Shown: positions 1-8,211, numbered from the stretch's first letter. The stretch is DNA of 64,000 bases from Glaciihabitans sp. (GCA_025463785.1 JAODBD010000008.1:89345-153344), one strand, 5' to 3'. Made by a program: numbers and translations. Notes: a model not told the origin generated them from the sequence alone.

Positions 1-209
1 CCGATCTCGGGCGTCATCCCACCGTGGCTCAGGATGTCGGGCGCAACCACAAGGTATCCCTCGGCCGCGTAACGGTCGGCGACCCTCTTGATGTGATCGA
101 CGAGACCCCAGATCTCGTGGATGACGATGAGCGCACCGCGCAACTCGCCGACCGGTTCTGCACGATAACCTTCGAACTCGCCGTTGTTGAATTCGATCAT
201 TGTGCCCAT
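1..209 (-). CDS. Dienelactone hydrolase family protein (partial, 3' end outside window)
   Basis: Reading leftward from ATG at 209 gives about 70 residues that run off the window edge. They contain the segment LIVIHEIWGLVDHIKRVADR followed by AAEGYLVVAPDI, the start of the alpha/beta-hydrolase fold of carboxymethylenebutenolidase-type enzymes (nucleophile and later triad residues are beyond the edge). The start codon shares its A with the TGA stop of the upstream aldo/keto reductase (TGATG), so the two are probably translationally coupled. Members hydrolyse dienelactones or related esters in the cytoplasm; the actual substrate cannot be told from this fragment. Confidence 0.8.
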   Translation of the reverse strand, partial: MGTMIEFNNGEFEGYRAEPVGELRGALIVIHEIWGLVDHIKRVADRYAAEGYLVVAPDILSHGGMTPEI

Positions 210-1033
210 CAAAACTCCTCGTGCGTCACGGGGTCGGCGCCCCACAGCCTGCCGGACTCGAGAGAGCCGATCGACTCCATTTCGGCATCAGACAAACTGA
301 ATGCGAACACTTCGATGTTCTCACGCTGCCGGTTCGAATCGCCCGACTTGGGAATCGGAATCGCGCCGAGCTGCACGTGCCAGCGCAAGACCACTTGCGA
401 TACGGTGACGCCGTGCGCCAGAGCAATGTCGGTGATGACGGGATTGCTGGCGACCCCCTTCCCCAGTGGACTCCAGCTTTCGGTGGCGATGCCGTGCTCT
501 GAGTCGAACTCACGCAGCTGTGCCTGGCCAAAGTATGGATGCAGCTCAACCTGGTTCACTGCCGGCGCTACACCGGTTTCGGCCAGCAGCCGAGTGATCT
601 GTTCGGGCGTGAAGTTGCTCACGCCGATCGAACGCACCAGTCCGTCATCCCGAAGCCTGATCATCGCGCGCCAGCTGTCGATGTATTTGTTCACCCGTGG
701 AAGCGGCCAGTGGATCAGATACAGGTCGACGTAGTCGAGGCCGAGGTTTGCGCGCGACTCGGCAAAGCTCGCGAGCGTCTCGTCGTAGCCGTGGTGCCTG
801 CCCGGCAGTTTTGTCGTCACGAGAACATCTCTGCGCGGCACGGAGGACTGCTGCACGGCCTCGCCCACCTCGCGCTCGTTTTCATAATTGAGGGCGGTAT
901 CGAGCAGCCGATAGCCGGCATCGAGCGCCGATAGGACGGATGCCGTACCCGCCTCGCCGCGTAAACCGTAAGTTCCGAGACCAATGGCGGGTAGCTCGTG
1001 CCCATCGTTCAGAGTGTGAGTCGGTATTGCCAT
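209..1033 (-). CDS. Aldo/keto reductase
   Basis: A 274-residue NADPH-dependent aldo/keto reductase of the bacterial 2,5-diketo-gluconate reductase type. Visible are the N-terminal GLGTYG loop, the catalytic tetrad Asp45 and Tyr50 (LLDTALNYENE), Lys75 (TTKLPG) and His108 (LIHWP), the GVSNF strand near 140, the NQVELHP strand, and the nucleotide-binding IPIPKSG segment near residue 227. Length is normal for the family. It is followed by a dienelactone hydrolase whose ATG overlaps its stop, which suggests a two-gene carbonyl/ester-processing transcript. Substrate not determinable. Confidence 0.93.
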   Translation of the reverse strand: MAIPTHTLNDGHELPAIGLGTYGLRGEAGTASVLSALDAGYRLLDTALNYENEREVGEAVQQSSVPRRDVLVTTKLPGRHHGYDETLASFAESRANLGLDYVDLYLIHWPLPRVNKYIDSWRAMIRLRDDGLVRSIGVSNFTPEQITRLLAETGVAPAVNQVELHPYFGQAQLREFDSEHGIATESWSPLGKGVASNPVITDIALAHGVTVSQVVLRWHVQLGAIPIPKSGDSNRQRENIEVFAFSLSDAEMESIGSLESGRLWGADPVTHEEF

Positions 1034-1099
1034 GCCTCCACTCTGCGCTCCCAGGCTGAATGGATGGGGTGAGCAGAAAGGAGATCGTTCGTCGTGATG

Positions 1100-1903
1100 T
1101 CAGTGCGAAATGACGTACTGCACGACCATGCCAACGCCGGCCCAGACGACCACGGCGATGACCAGGAACGCGGAACCGCCCCACAGCATTCGGGTCGACC
1201 GCGCCGCACCAACATCGGCGCGAAGGTTCGCGAAATCCCGATGCAGCTGCTGGGTATCTGGCACGGGTTCGATCGGCGACTGCCAGGTCGAGTCGCGGTC
1301 GGCGATATCGGAAATGGATGCGACCTCGGTTCCGTCGAGCTGGCGATCAAGTCGGGTGAGCCAGCGCAGCAACTGCCTCGACGACACAACAACCAGATTC
1401 GACGGCTGTTCGCGGATCACGAGCCTCTTGGGGTTCGCGACCACGAGGATCGGTTCGACGGTGATGGTGCGGCCAGCCGCGGCGCTGAGCAGCGCACCTG
1501 CCCGCTCGGCCTCATGCTTGGCCCGAGGGATGTCGTCGTGGTGCTGGCCACCGACCAGAAGCGTCTCGCCACCGACCCAGACTTCGTACCCGGGAAAGTT
1601 TTTGGTCCAAATCGTAAAAACGCCCGCCGGGCCGATGACCAGGTGGTCGATCTCGGGATCCCCGGCCGTTACGGGGACGACATGCAGAACATCCCACTCG
1701 GGCCCGAGGTGATCGAGAGTGTCACCGACCAGCAGCTCGCCGAGCGCGGCACGATAGATTTCGCGATTGGCTGGAACAACGGGATTGACCCCGCGGAACC
1801 GTGCAAGACGCGACTGTGGCGGAAGTCCTCGCTGCTTAGCGACAACCTCGCGCATGACCGATTGGCCGGGTACGCGTCCGCGCAACGAATTGCTGGCGGA
1901 CAT
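1100..1903 (-). CDS. NERD domain protein with C-terminal membrane anchor
   Basis: 267 residues. Residues about 52-165 match the NERD (nuclease-related) fold: GELLVGDTLDHLG, then VLHVVPV, IDHLVIGPAGVFTIWTKN and later ILVVANP. The last about 25 residues form one hydrophobic helix (FLVIAVVVWAGVGMVV), so the protein is probably membrane-tethered with the NERD domain in the cytoplasm. NERD domains often accompany helicases or kinases; here a HelD-type helicase gene lies upstream on the same strand, about 570 bases away, so co-transcription is doubtful. A start at Met17 is also possible. Biochemical role unknown. Confidence 0.8.
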   Translation of the reverse strand: MSASNSLRGRVPGQSVMREVVAKQRGLPPQSRLARFRGVNPVVPANREIYRAALGELLVGDTLDHLGPEWDVLHVVPVTAGDPEIDHLVIGPAGVFTIWTKNFPGYEVWVGGETLLVGGQHHDDIPRAKHEAERAGALLSAAAGRTITVEPILVVANPKRLVIREQPSNLVVVSSRQLLRWLTRLDRQLDGTEVASISDIADRDSTWQSPIEPVPDTQQLHRDFANLRADVGAARSTRMLWGGSAFLVIAVVVWAGVGMVVQYVISH

Positions 1904-1933
1904 GCTTCACCTCTCACGGTCGAGAAAAGAGTA

Positions 1934-1959
1934 GGGCCGGTGCACCCCCGCACCGGCCC
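1934..1959 (-). terminator. Strong hairpin, terminator-like on the minus strand
   Basis: Perfect 10-bp stem GGGCCGGTGC / GCACCGGCCC with a 6-nt loop. Read on the minus strand it is followed by TACTCTTTTCTCG, a T-rich tail as expected of an intrinsic terminator. It lies about 30 bases before the NERD start, so it could act as an attenuator in that leader or as the end of a short RNA. Confidence 0.5.
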
Positions 1960-1985
1960 ACTTCGAGCGACTTGTCGCTTCGTCG

Positions 1986-2075
1986 AGTCCTCCCCCAAGG
2001 ACTGCGTGTTATAAGCATGTCGGTCCCCCTAAATCGGTGCTACCCCCAGAGCTGGGACGGCCCATTCGGGGGATA
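1986..2075 (-). promoter_or_regulatory. Putative minus-strand promoter and hairpin leader with G5 blocks
   Basis: On the minus strand a TATAAC hexamer (2013-2008) is preceded by GGGGG blocks at 2029-2025 and 2047-2043, and by a CCCCC block at 2072-2068, instead of a recognisable -35. A transcript starting near 2003 would begin directly with a stem AGTCCT/AGGACT (2003-1986) whose loop carries five Gs, then a GCGAC/GTCGC stem, then the terminator-like hairpin at 1959-1934: a potential RNA of about 75-80 nt with G-rich loops. This is inference from sequence only. Confidence 0.35.
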
Positions 2076-2263
2076 ACTCTTGAAATTCCACGAACGTCGT
2101 AGCATGCTGGACGCAGTACAACTAATCGCCCGGGCGACTTGCAGGCAATGCCGCAGCACCGGGCGTTTAGTCTGTGCACCTGGTGGAGGTTCTTCCAGCA
2201 CGATGTGACGCATGGCTGCTGAACCGTATTTACCGCCGATTGCGGCGCGCCGACGACGAGTTC

Positions 2264-2300
2264 TCCACAGTGCCCCCCAAACTGGGGGTAAGTCTGTGGA
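2264..2300. repeat. Nested dyad with CCCCCA/TGGGGG core
   Basis: Inner dyad CCCCCA-AAC-TGGGGG (2274-2288) sits inside an outer inverted pair TCCACAG (2264-2270) and CTGTGGA (2294-2300). It could be a protein-binding site or a hairpin. The core matches the CCCCC-N4-GGGGG dyad upstream of the DksA-like gene at 23259. Confidence 0.45.
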
Positions 2301-2371
2301 AACTGTCTCGGCAGACCGCGACGAATGTACTTATGAGAGCCGGGGGCTCTCAATTTCGGGTGAAATGAAGT

Positions 2372-2411
2372 GGCAGTGCGCCGGTCTCGGGTAAGGGCCG
2401 GCAGCACTGCC
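2372..2411 (-). terminator. Hairpin downstream of the HelD-type helicase
   Basis: Arms GGCAGTGC-CCGG and CCGG-GCACTGCC pair with small interior mismatches. The hairpin begins 63 bases past the helicase stop and has no long T-tract on the minus strand, as is common for actinobacterial terminators. Confidence 0.4.
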
Positions 2412-2443
2412 GCTGTTTCGCCCAACGGGGTGGCATTGGCGCG

Positions 2444-2485
2444 AAGTCAGTTCAGCTAAGTCAGCGCAGCGAAGTCAGCGCAGAA
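2444..2485. repeat. Three 14-bp tandem repeats over a stop codon
   Basis: Units beginning AAGTCAG at 2444, 2458 and 2472 (AAGTCAGCGCAGCG type, first copy diverged). The third copy covers the TGA stop of the helicase gene, so the array looks like local duplication of the gene's 3' end. Confidence 0.6.
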
Positions 2486-4685
2486 CGTCACTCGTCCCGA
2501 CTAGGTGCAACCGCTGAGTTGGTCGCGTCATCGCGACATACAGGGCGCCGACGCCCCGCGTTGAGGCGCTGAGGATCTCACTCGGCTCGACGACGACCAC
2601 CGAGTCGAACTCGAGGCCTTTGGCATCCTGCGGGGTCAGTACCGCGATCGGTCGGGTGAGGCCACGCGCGGCGAGACCAACGGATGCGCCAAACCGCTCC
2701 GCGAGCGCCGCGTACTGCGCGTCGACCAGCTGAAGCGGTGCAATCACGGCGAGGGTTCCCCGGGAGTCGAGCTCGCGGTCTTCGTCGACGACATCCAGTA
2801 CGGCGGCGACCAACTCATCCCGATCAACCACGACGGTGTCGACCGGCCACTCACTGTCGCGTACTGCGCGAGAACGCGTGATCGCCAGCCCGTGAGCCAT
2901 CGCCATGCTTTCAGCCGCCGCCGTGATCTGTGCTGGCGTTCGGTAGTTGACAGTGAGTTCTTCGAGCCGAAATTCGGATGTCAGCGCCGTGAGCGCGGAC
3001 TCCCAGTTGGGCGCGGCAGCGGCAGCACTTGCCTGGGCGACATCCCCGACGATGGTGAACGACTTCAGTGGGCAACGTCGGCGAAGGAGTCGCCACTGCA
3101 TGGGCGAAAGTTCCTGAGCCTCATCGACGACGATATGGCCATAGGTCCATGTACGGTCGGCCGCCGCCCGCTCGGCCGTCGTGCCGCGCGCCGCGGTCTC
3201 GCCGAATCCGGTGGCGAGGTCTTCCGCGTTCACGAGCCCCTCGACGCCCATGTTGCGAATGGCCGCCTCCGCGTTCTCGACATCGCGCTTGAACTGACGC
3301 TTTCGATCCTTCTTCTGCGCGTCACCCGCAATATCGAACTCCCCGAGCAGTTCGGCTGCCTCATCCAGCAGCGGGACATCCGACACCGTGAATGGCTCGT
3401 CCCTGTCGCGGCGAAGCAGGTCGCGCTGCGCAGGAGTCCACCGCGGGGTGAGACTCGCGAGCCACTGTGGCCGCGCATACAGGTCTTGCAGAAATTTCTC
3501 GGGGCTGAGTGGCAGCCACGCTGTATTCAGGGCGACTTTGACGTCGTAGGCAGTGCGCACATCCTCACGTAGCCAGCCGAGATCCGCGTCATCGATGGTG
3601 CTGCCGTGTGAACGCAGCTGCTGGGCGAGCTGGCGCGTGATGGTGCCGACGACGCTCTTCTGGAACTGCTGCCTGGCGACATTGTGCGGCTTGTGCGTTC
3701 TCTGGGCGACAAGCATTGCCGACCGGATGATGTCCGGATCGAGCGTGAGCTTCTCACCGTTGATGTCGAGCACCTGGGATGCCGTCGGCACTACCTGCCG
3801 GGAACGAACCGCACGGCCAATCAGGTCGGCCATCTGCGCCTCGCCCTTGAGCGCCGAGACCTCCGGTGAATCCTCGATCGTCGTCTCGACGCCCGGAAAC
3901 AATTGGCCGACGCTCGAGAGCACGACACCGGTCTCGCCGAGCGACGGCAGCACGGCCTCGATGTAACGCAGGAACGAAGGTGATGGGCCGACGATCAGGA
4001 CACCGGATGTGCGCAGCCGGTCTCTATGCGAGTACAGCAGATAGGCGGCGCGGTGAAGCGCGACAGCCGTCTTACCCGTGCCGGGACCGCCCTGCACGAC
4101 CAGGACGCCCGCGATCTCCGAACGGATGATGCGATCCTGTTCCGCTTGGATGGTCGCGACAATATCCGTCATTCGGCCAGTGCGCTCGGCCCTCAGCGCC
4201 GCGAGCAGGGCGCCCTCGCCCTGCAGTTCGATCTCGTCGTCGGTTAGTAGCTGCGCGTCGAAGACTTCGTCCTCGATCCTCGTTACCTTGCGGCCCTCGG
4301 TCGTCAGGTGGCGGCGCGCCCGCGCGCCCAGGGGGGTAGCCGCGGTGGCCTGGTAGAACGCACTCGCCTGCGGAACCCGCCAATCCAACAGGATCGGCTG
4401 TTGGTCGGCGTCCCGCAGCCCGATGCGACCGATGTAGCGATGGATGCCGCTGTCCAGTTCGAGCCGGCCGAATGCCAACCGCTCCTCGACCTCGCCCAGT
4501 TGTGCGATGCGATCTTCGTAGAGACGGGAGAACGCGTCGCGTTCCGTTCGCGCCTGGTGTGTGCCCCCGGAACTGCCGCGCTGGACGAGTTCCAACTCGG
4601 CGCTCGCCTCGTGGCGAAGCGCGTCGAGACGCGCGTACAGAGTCGAGACGTATGCGCGCTCGCGCTCGAGTTCTGGTGAAACCAC
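2475..4685 (-). CDS. HelD/HelR-type UvrD-like RNA polymerase-associated helicase
   Basis: About 736 residues. An N-terminal coiled-coil region (LEREREYV-like start through about residue 85) precedes the UvrD-like motor: Walker A GGPGTGKTAVALHRAAY near residue 200, motif II VDEAQELSPMQWRLLRRR, motif III FTIVGDVAQA, motif VI-like ALYVAMTRPTQRL near the C-terminus. This is the architecture of actinobacterial HelD/HelR, an ATPase that removes stalled RNA polymerase from DNA; HelR homologues give rifamycin tolerance (family knowledge). I choose the GTG at 4685, preceded by GAGGGG; a TTG at 4703 is in frame but overlaps that ribosome site. The final ten residues lie in a tandem repeat. Confidence 0.9.
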   Translation of the reverse strand: MVSPELERERAYVSTLYARLDALRHEASAELELVQRGSSGGTHQARTERDAFSRLYEDRIAQLGEVEERLAFGRLELDSGIHRYIGRIGLRDADQQPILLDWRVPQASAFYQATAATPLGARARRHLTTEGRKVTRIEDEVFDAQLLTDDEIELQGEGALLAALRAERTGRMTDIVATIQAEQDRIIRSEIAGVLVVQGGPGTGKTAVALHRAAYLLYSHRDRLRTSGVLIVGPSPSFLRYIEAVLPSLGETGVVLSSVGQLFPGVETTIEDSPEVSALKGEAQMADLIGRAVRSRQVVPTASQVLDINGEKLTLDPDIIRSAMLVAQRTHKPHNVARQQFQKSVVGTITRQLAQQLRSHGSTIDDADLGWLREDVRTAYDVKVALNTAWLPLSPEKFLQDLYARPQWLASLTPRWTPAQRDLLRRDRDEPFTVSDVPLLDEAAELLGEFDIAGDAQKKDRKRQFKRDVENAEAAIRNMGVEGLVNAEDLATGFGETAARGTTAERAAADRTWTYGHIVVDEAQELSPMQWRLLRRRCPLKSFTIVGDVAQASAAAAAPNWESALTALTSEFRLEELTVNYRTPAQITAAAESMAMAHGLAITRSRAVRDSEWPVDTVVVDRDELVAAVLDVVDEDRELDSRGTLAVIAPLQLVDAQYAALAERFGASVGLAARGLTRPIAVLTPQDAKGLEFDSVVVVEPSEILSASTRGVGALYVAMTRPTQRLHLVGTSDVLR

Positions 4686-4754
4686 AGACAGACAACCCCT
4701 CAAATTCCGGCCATCCAGTCTAACCGGCCAGAAGGAGTGCTCGCTCGGGGCAAC

Positions 4755-5597
4755 TCAGGCTGGCGGCTGCTGCTCGCTCAGTATCTTGAGCGCACGGGCG
4801 ACCCGGTCACCCAGGCCGGCGACGCCCTTGCGAGAGGACCGCTCGAAGTTCTCAAGCAGCTTCAGGATGTCGACGCGCTGCTTCGCGTACACCCGCCGCC
4901 AGGCCAGATCGGAACTCACCGCGAACCGGATTCCCAGTGCCGCAAAGAGCGCGCTGAGGACGGGCGCGAGGATCGAGACCGCGATGAGCGACGCGGACTG
5001 GTCGCTCGGAGCAAAGGCGACGGCAATCCAGACGGACGCGACAACGAAAAACCCGACAACGATGGTCGCAAGGCGCAGCACGCTCGGTGTCGTCAGAAGC
5101 AGCCTGGTCGGGCGCATCCTGCTGCGGGTTCGCGCGTCGATGCGCGCGAGTCGCGTGCGAAAGTCTGCGAGCTGCTGCCGTGTGATTCGTTCACCCTCGT
5201 GATCCCGCAGGTCGCGACGCAGCGCCGAGTAGGAGACCGGGTCAGTGGCTGCGGTTGCGCCGAGGGCAAGGCCCGCGACCCCGACGACAAGGATCGCGAT
5301 GCCGAGAACGATGAGGCTGCCAATTGCCGGGTTCATTGCATCGGAGAAGTTCCGGGCATCGAAGAAGTAGCGACCGGCGTGATCGACTCCGACGCCGATC
5401 ATGAGCGCCAGCAGAGCGACGATGGGGATGATCCAGAACAGCTCGTTGGTGCGCTCGCGCGCGATTCGGCTCGGGATCTCCCGATCCCGCGCCGTGCGCG
5501 AGTCGAGAAACACGGTCACTACATCGCCGAGTTGGAACAACACGACGAGTAGCCAGATGCCGGCAACAATGGCGGCGATAACCCAGGGCACACTCAC
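4755..5597 (-). CDS. Hypothetical multi-pass membrane protein
   Basis: 280 residues with four to five hydrophobic segments: residues about 4-28, 53-75, 90-115, 175-197 and 200-225. Between the third and fourth lies an arginine-rich cytoplasmic-type stretch (LRRDLRDHEGERITRQQL), and the C-terminal 60 residues are charged (RVYAKQRVDILKLLENFERS). No family recognised. It follows a small hypothetical gene on the same strand by 9 bases, so the two probably share a transcript. Confidence 0.75.
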   Translation of the reverse strand: MSVPWVIAAIVAGIWLLVVLFQLGDVVTVFLDSRTARDREIPSRIARERTNELFWIIPIVALLALMIGVGVDHAGRYFFDARNFSDAMNPAIGSLIVLGIAILVVGVAGLALGATAATDPVSYSALRRDLRDHEGERITRQQLADFRTRLARIDARTRSRMRPTRLLLTTPSVLRLATIVVGFFVVASVWIAVAFAPSDQSASLIAVSILAPVLSALFAALGIRFAVSSDLAWRRVYAKQRVDILKLLENFERSSRKGVAGLGDRVARALKILSEQQPPA

Positions 5598-5606
5598 CCT
5601 GCGACC

Positions 5607-6020
5607 CTATCGGAGGGTGGCAGCTGCGCCGGGCCGGGTTGCCGAATTCTCCGCCGATCCGAGATTCTGGGTAACCGAGGTCGCAATCGTAAGCGCCGCA
5701 AAACGCACCAGCAGTTCCTGGAGGGCAGGCTTGAACGTCGACTCAAACTGACTGCGCCACTTGGGCTCCACCGTGCGCGAATCGCGAGCGACAACGCGAC
5801 CCCAGTCGATGAGCAGTCGCTCGGTCTCGGTAACCTGCGGATCATCGACGTTGTTGCCGGATGCGGTCAGCAGGTCGCGAAAATGCGCCGCCCCAACCCG
5901 TCCGCCGCTCTCCTCGAATATCGTGTAGGCGAACAGCGAGAACGCCCGCTCACCGATAAACGGCACGAGTTCGTCGCGCGCCGAGTACCACTCGGCGAAA
6001 GGGCTTATCTGGTCGCTCAC
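5607..6020 (-). CDS. Hypothetical cytoplasmic protein, 137 aa
   Basis: Starts MSDQISPFAEWYSARDELVP; soluble, mainly helical, with no signal peptide or membrane segment and no domain that I recognise. A segment HFRDLLTASGNNVDDPQVTE followed by RLLIDWGR suggests a compact helical fold. It lies 9 bases upstream of the membrane protein at 4755-5597 on the same strand, a probable operon. Confidence 0.65.
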   Translation of the reverse strand: MSDQISPFAEWYSARDELVPFIGERAFSLFAYTIFEESGGRVGAAHFRDLLTASGNNVDDPQVTETERLLIDWGRVVARDSRTVEPKWRSQFESTFKPALQELLVRFAALTIATSVTQNLGSAENSATRPGAAATLR

Positions 6021-6046
6021 GCAGCCAGTTTAGGCACTCAGGCGCA

Positions 6047-6757
6047 CTATGCAGCCAGAGTTACGTCCGCGGGCATCAGCACGACGGGGCCAGCCATCCG
6101 CTTCTGCTCAATCTCGTTTTGGATGCGCGTGGCATCCCCCAGTGGATGAATTCGAACATCCACCTCAGCGAATGCTCCTTCGCGGATCAGCTGGAACACG
6201 TCAGCAGCCGCAACCTGGGCAAGGCCGTGACCGAACTTCCAGCGTCGCGCCGCGGCGAAGTCGGCTGTCGTGATTCGGACGTCCGTCGGCTGGACGTCGG
6301 CATCGGAAACGACGGTTGCCCCAAGGTGACGTGCCCAAGCAGCCACGAAGCGGTCGGCGCCGAAGTCGTCCGTGGCAATGTGCACGCGGTTGCTGCGGCC
6401 GATTGGACGCAATTGCTTCACGATTGTGCGCGCCATGAGCCCCGCGGGCAGGATGGCGGCGGCGTCATCGAACGAGATGTCCTTCGGGATGCCGATCAGG
6501 TCGCGTTCGCTCGCGATGCGCGGAAATGCGGGCTTGGAACCCGGGATACGCAGTGCGACCCGGTCGCCGGCGGCGAATCCCACGGCCTCGCGACCGACAG
6601 CATCCACGGTTCCGACCACTTGGACGCCGAGCGGGCTGAGCCCGACCGCGCCCAGATTCAGGCGCACCTGGCCGATGCCCGGGCGCGGAAGCAACTGCCG
6701 CTGGCGGCGAATCGAGAGTTGCCGTTCGGGTTTGATGGAGACACTTTGAGTAGTCAT
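6047..6757 (-). CDS. Shrunken MDR-superfamily (quinone oxidoreductase-like) protein
   Basis: About 236 residues from ATG 6757 (a GTG four codons upstream is also in frame). It keeps MDR landmarks: VVGTVDAVGREAVGFAAGDRVAL, the AAAILPAGLMARTIVKQL helix and the C-terminal HPLGDATRIQNEIEQKRMAGPVVL. It lacks the usual 25-30 residues before the VGTVDAVG strand and most of the GGAGGVG nucleotide-binding loop, replaced by GRSNRVHIATDDFGADRF. The family is normally 310-330 residues. It may be a degraded or repurposed reductase; NADPH binding is doubtful. Confidence 0.7.
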   Translation of the reverse strand: MTTQSVSIKPERQLSIRRQRQLLPRPGIGQVRLNLGAVGLSPLGVQVVGTVDAVGREAVGFAAGDRVALRIPGSKPAFPRIASERDLIGIPKDISFDDAAAILPAGLMARTIVKQLRPIGRSNRVHIATDDFGADRFVAAWARHLGATVVSDADVQPTDVRITTADFAAARRWKFGHGLAQVAAADVFQLIREGAFAEVDVRIHPLGDATRIQNEIEQKRMAGPVVLMPADVTLAA

Positions 6758-6825
6758 GTTTTGTATCACTGCTATGACAAACGCAGGTCAGGGCGAGGGT
6801 ATTCCCACAAATCAGACCCGTGGGC

Positions 6826-8202
6826 TCAGAGAGACGAGTAGAAAATCTTGCCCGGATTGAGGATGTTTCCCGGGTCGAATACCCGCTTCAACTCGCGTTG
6901 AAGGTCGACCTGATCCTGGCCGAGTTCGTCTCGCAGCCAGCGGCGCTTCAGGATGCCGACGCCGTGTTCGCCGGTCAGGGTTCCGCCAAGGCGAAGGCAG
7001 GTTTCGAACAGTTCGTCTGCGGCATCCCAGACCTCCGTTGGCACCTCGCTGCCCGGGAAAACGAAATTGGGGTGCAGGTTGCCGTCGCCCGCGTGTGCAA
7101 CCGTGGGGATGACCATCCCGTACTTCTGTTCAATAACGGTGATGGCCGAGAACATGGCAGGCAGCTGGCTTCGCGGCACCGCCACGTCCTCGATGAGGAC
7201 GGTACCCCTGGCCGACATTGCCGGGTGGAACGAACGGCGAATCGCGAACAGGCGCTCCCCCTCCGCGTCGTCCATGGTCATTTCGGCATGACCGCCGAGC
7301 GAGCGGATGATTGCGACGGCCGAGTCAGCTTCGATGGCTGCCGCAGCGCCATCCAGTTGTACCAGCAGGTAGGACCCGCGGGGACCGAGGTCGAGCCCCA
7401 GATACTCGCCGATGCCCTGCAGCGCCGACTGCGAGATGAGTTCCATTGCTGCCGGGCGCAGCCGCGATGCCGTTACGGCGGCGGATGCCCGTGCCGCCTG
7501 CTCGACGCTGTCGAAGTACGCGCCGATCGTCGCTTTCGGTCCCGTCGGAAGTGCCCGGAGCTTGACGATCGCCTCGACAATGACGCCGAGAGTTCCCTCA
7601 GAGCCGATGAGAAGAGCGGTGAGATCGTAGCCCGTGACGCCTTTGACCGTGCGGTGGCCGAGCGTCATGAGTCGGCCGTCGGCCAGCACGATCTTCATGC
7701 CGAGCACGGACTCGCGGGTCACACCATACTTCGCGCACAGAAGGCCGCCGGCGTTCGTCGCGATGTTGCCGCCCACGGTTGAGATGGCCTTGCTTGCGGG
7801 GTCGGGAGCGAACCAGAGTCCGCGCGGTTCGAGCGCCACGTTCAGATCGTCATTAATGACTCCGGGTTCGACCACAGCGAGTTCGTCGTCGACATTGATC
7901 TCGAGTATCCGGTTCATCGCGAGGGTTACGAGAACGATCTCGCCCGCGCCTCCGATCGAGGCGCCCGCCAGGCCGGTACCCGCTCCGCGTGGAACTACGG
8001 GGATGCCGTGCTCGTGTGCAAAACGCATGGTGGCCTGGACATCGTCGATGCTGCGGGGGGTCACGATAGCGAGTGGTGCCGACTCGGAGACGCGACCAGA
8101 CCGGTCGGCACGAGCGGACTCGAGGTCGGCTGGAGCAGTGGAGACGATGTCGCCGAGCGTCGCAAGGAGTTCGTCGCGCAGCGCCAGATCGACCTCAATC
8201 AC
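6826..8202 (-). CDS. FAD-binding oxidase, GlcD / D-lactate dehydrogenase type
   Basis: 458 residues with the two-domain vanillyl-alcohol-oxidase fold. The N-terminal FAD-binding domain has PRSIDDVQATMRFAHEHGIPVVPRGAGTGLAG and the GGNIATNAGG pyrophosphate loop; the C-terminal cap/FAD-oxidase domain has VPRSQLP, PTVAHAGDGNLHPNFVFPG and GGTLTGEHGVGILKRRWL with the catalytic-site histidines. It oxidises a 2-hydroxyacid such as glycolate or D-lactate; no GlcE/GlcF partners are adjacent, so it is probably a single-subunit enzyme. It is divergent from ada-alkA across a 119-bp region holding a 16-bp tandem repeat. Confidence 0.92.
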   Translation of the reverse strand: MIEVDLALRDELLATLGDIVSTAPADLESARADRSGRVSESAPLAIVTPRSIDDVQATMRFAHEHGIPVVPRGAGTGLAGASIGGAGEIVLVTLAMNRILEINVDDELAVVEPGVINDDLNVALEPRGLWFAPDPASKAISTVGGNIATNAGGLLCAKYGVTRESVLGMKIVLADGRLMTLGHRTVKGVTGYDLTALLIGSEGTLGVIVEAIVKLRALPTGPKATIGAYFDSVEQAARASAAVTASRLRPAAMELISQSALQGIGEYLGLDLGPRGSYLLVQLDGAAAAIEADSAVAIIRSLGGHAEMTMDDAEGERLFAIRRSFHPAMSARGTVLIEDVAVPRSQLPAMFSAITVIEQKYGMVIPTVAHAGDGNLHPNFVFPGSEVPTEVWDAADELFETCLRLGGTLTGEHGVGILKRRWLRDELGQDQVDLQRELKRVFDPGNILNPGKIFYSSL

Positions 8203-8211
8203 TCAACCAGC

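Larger units (their letters stand above)
1904..2474. other. Non-coding interval between helD-type helicase and NERD gene
   Basis: No convincing gene in 571 bases. It is rich in dyads: a 10-bp stem at 1934-1959, a 6-bp stem with a C-rich/G-rich loop at 1986-2003, CCCCC or GGGGG blocks at 2025, 2043 and 2068, a nested dyad at 2264-2300, an 8-bp stem TGAGAGCC/GGCTCTCA at 2334-2352, a long hairpin at 2372-2411, and a 14-bp tandem repeat from 2444. Open frames crossing it have no recognisable protein features. Confidence 0.6.

Noticed and set aside
1925..2010. Actinobacterial 6C RNA on the plus strand
   Set aside because: Two stems with C-rich loops are present, but the plus strand shows no promoter or T-tract and the neighbours differ from known 6C loci. 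The minus strand fits promoter and terminator better.
2261..2269. DnaA box TTCTCCACA
   Set aside because: Only an imperfect match and a single copy; no origin features (dnaA, dnaN, box cluster) in the window.
2009..2425. 138-residue minus-strand open frame
   Set aside because: No recognisable family or codon pattern and it spans several hairpins and C5/G5 dyads. Treated as non-coding.
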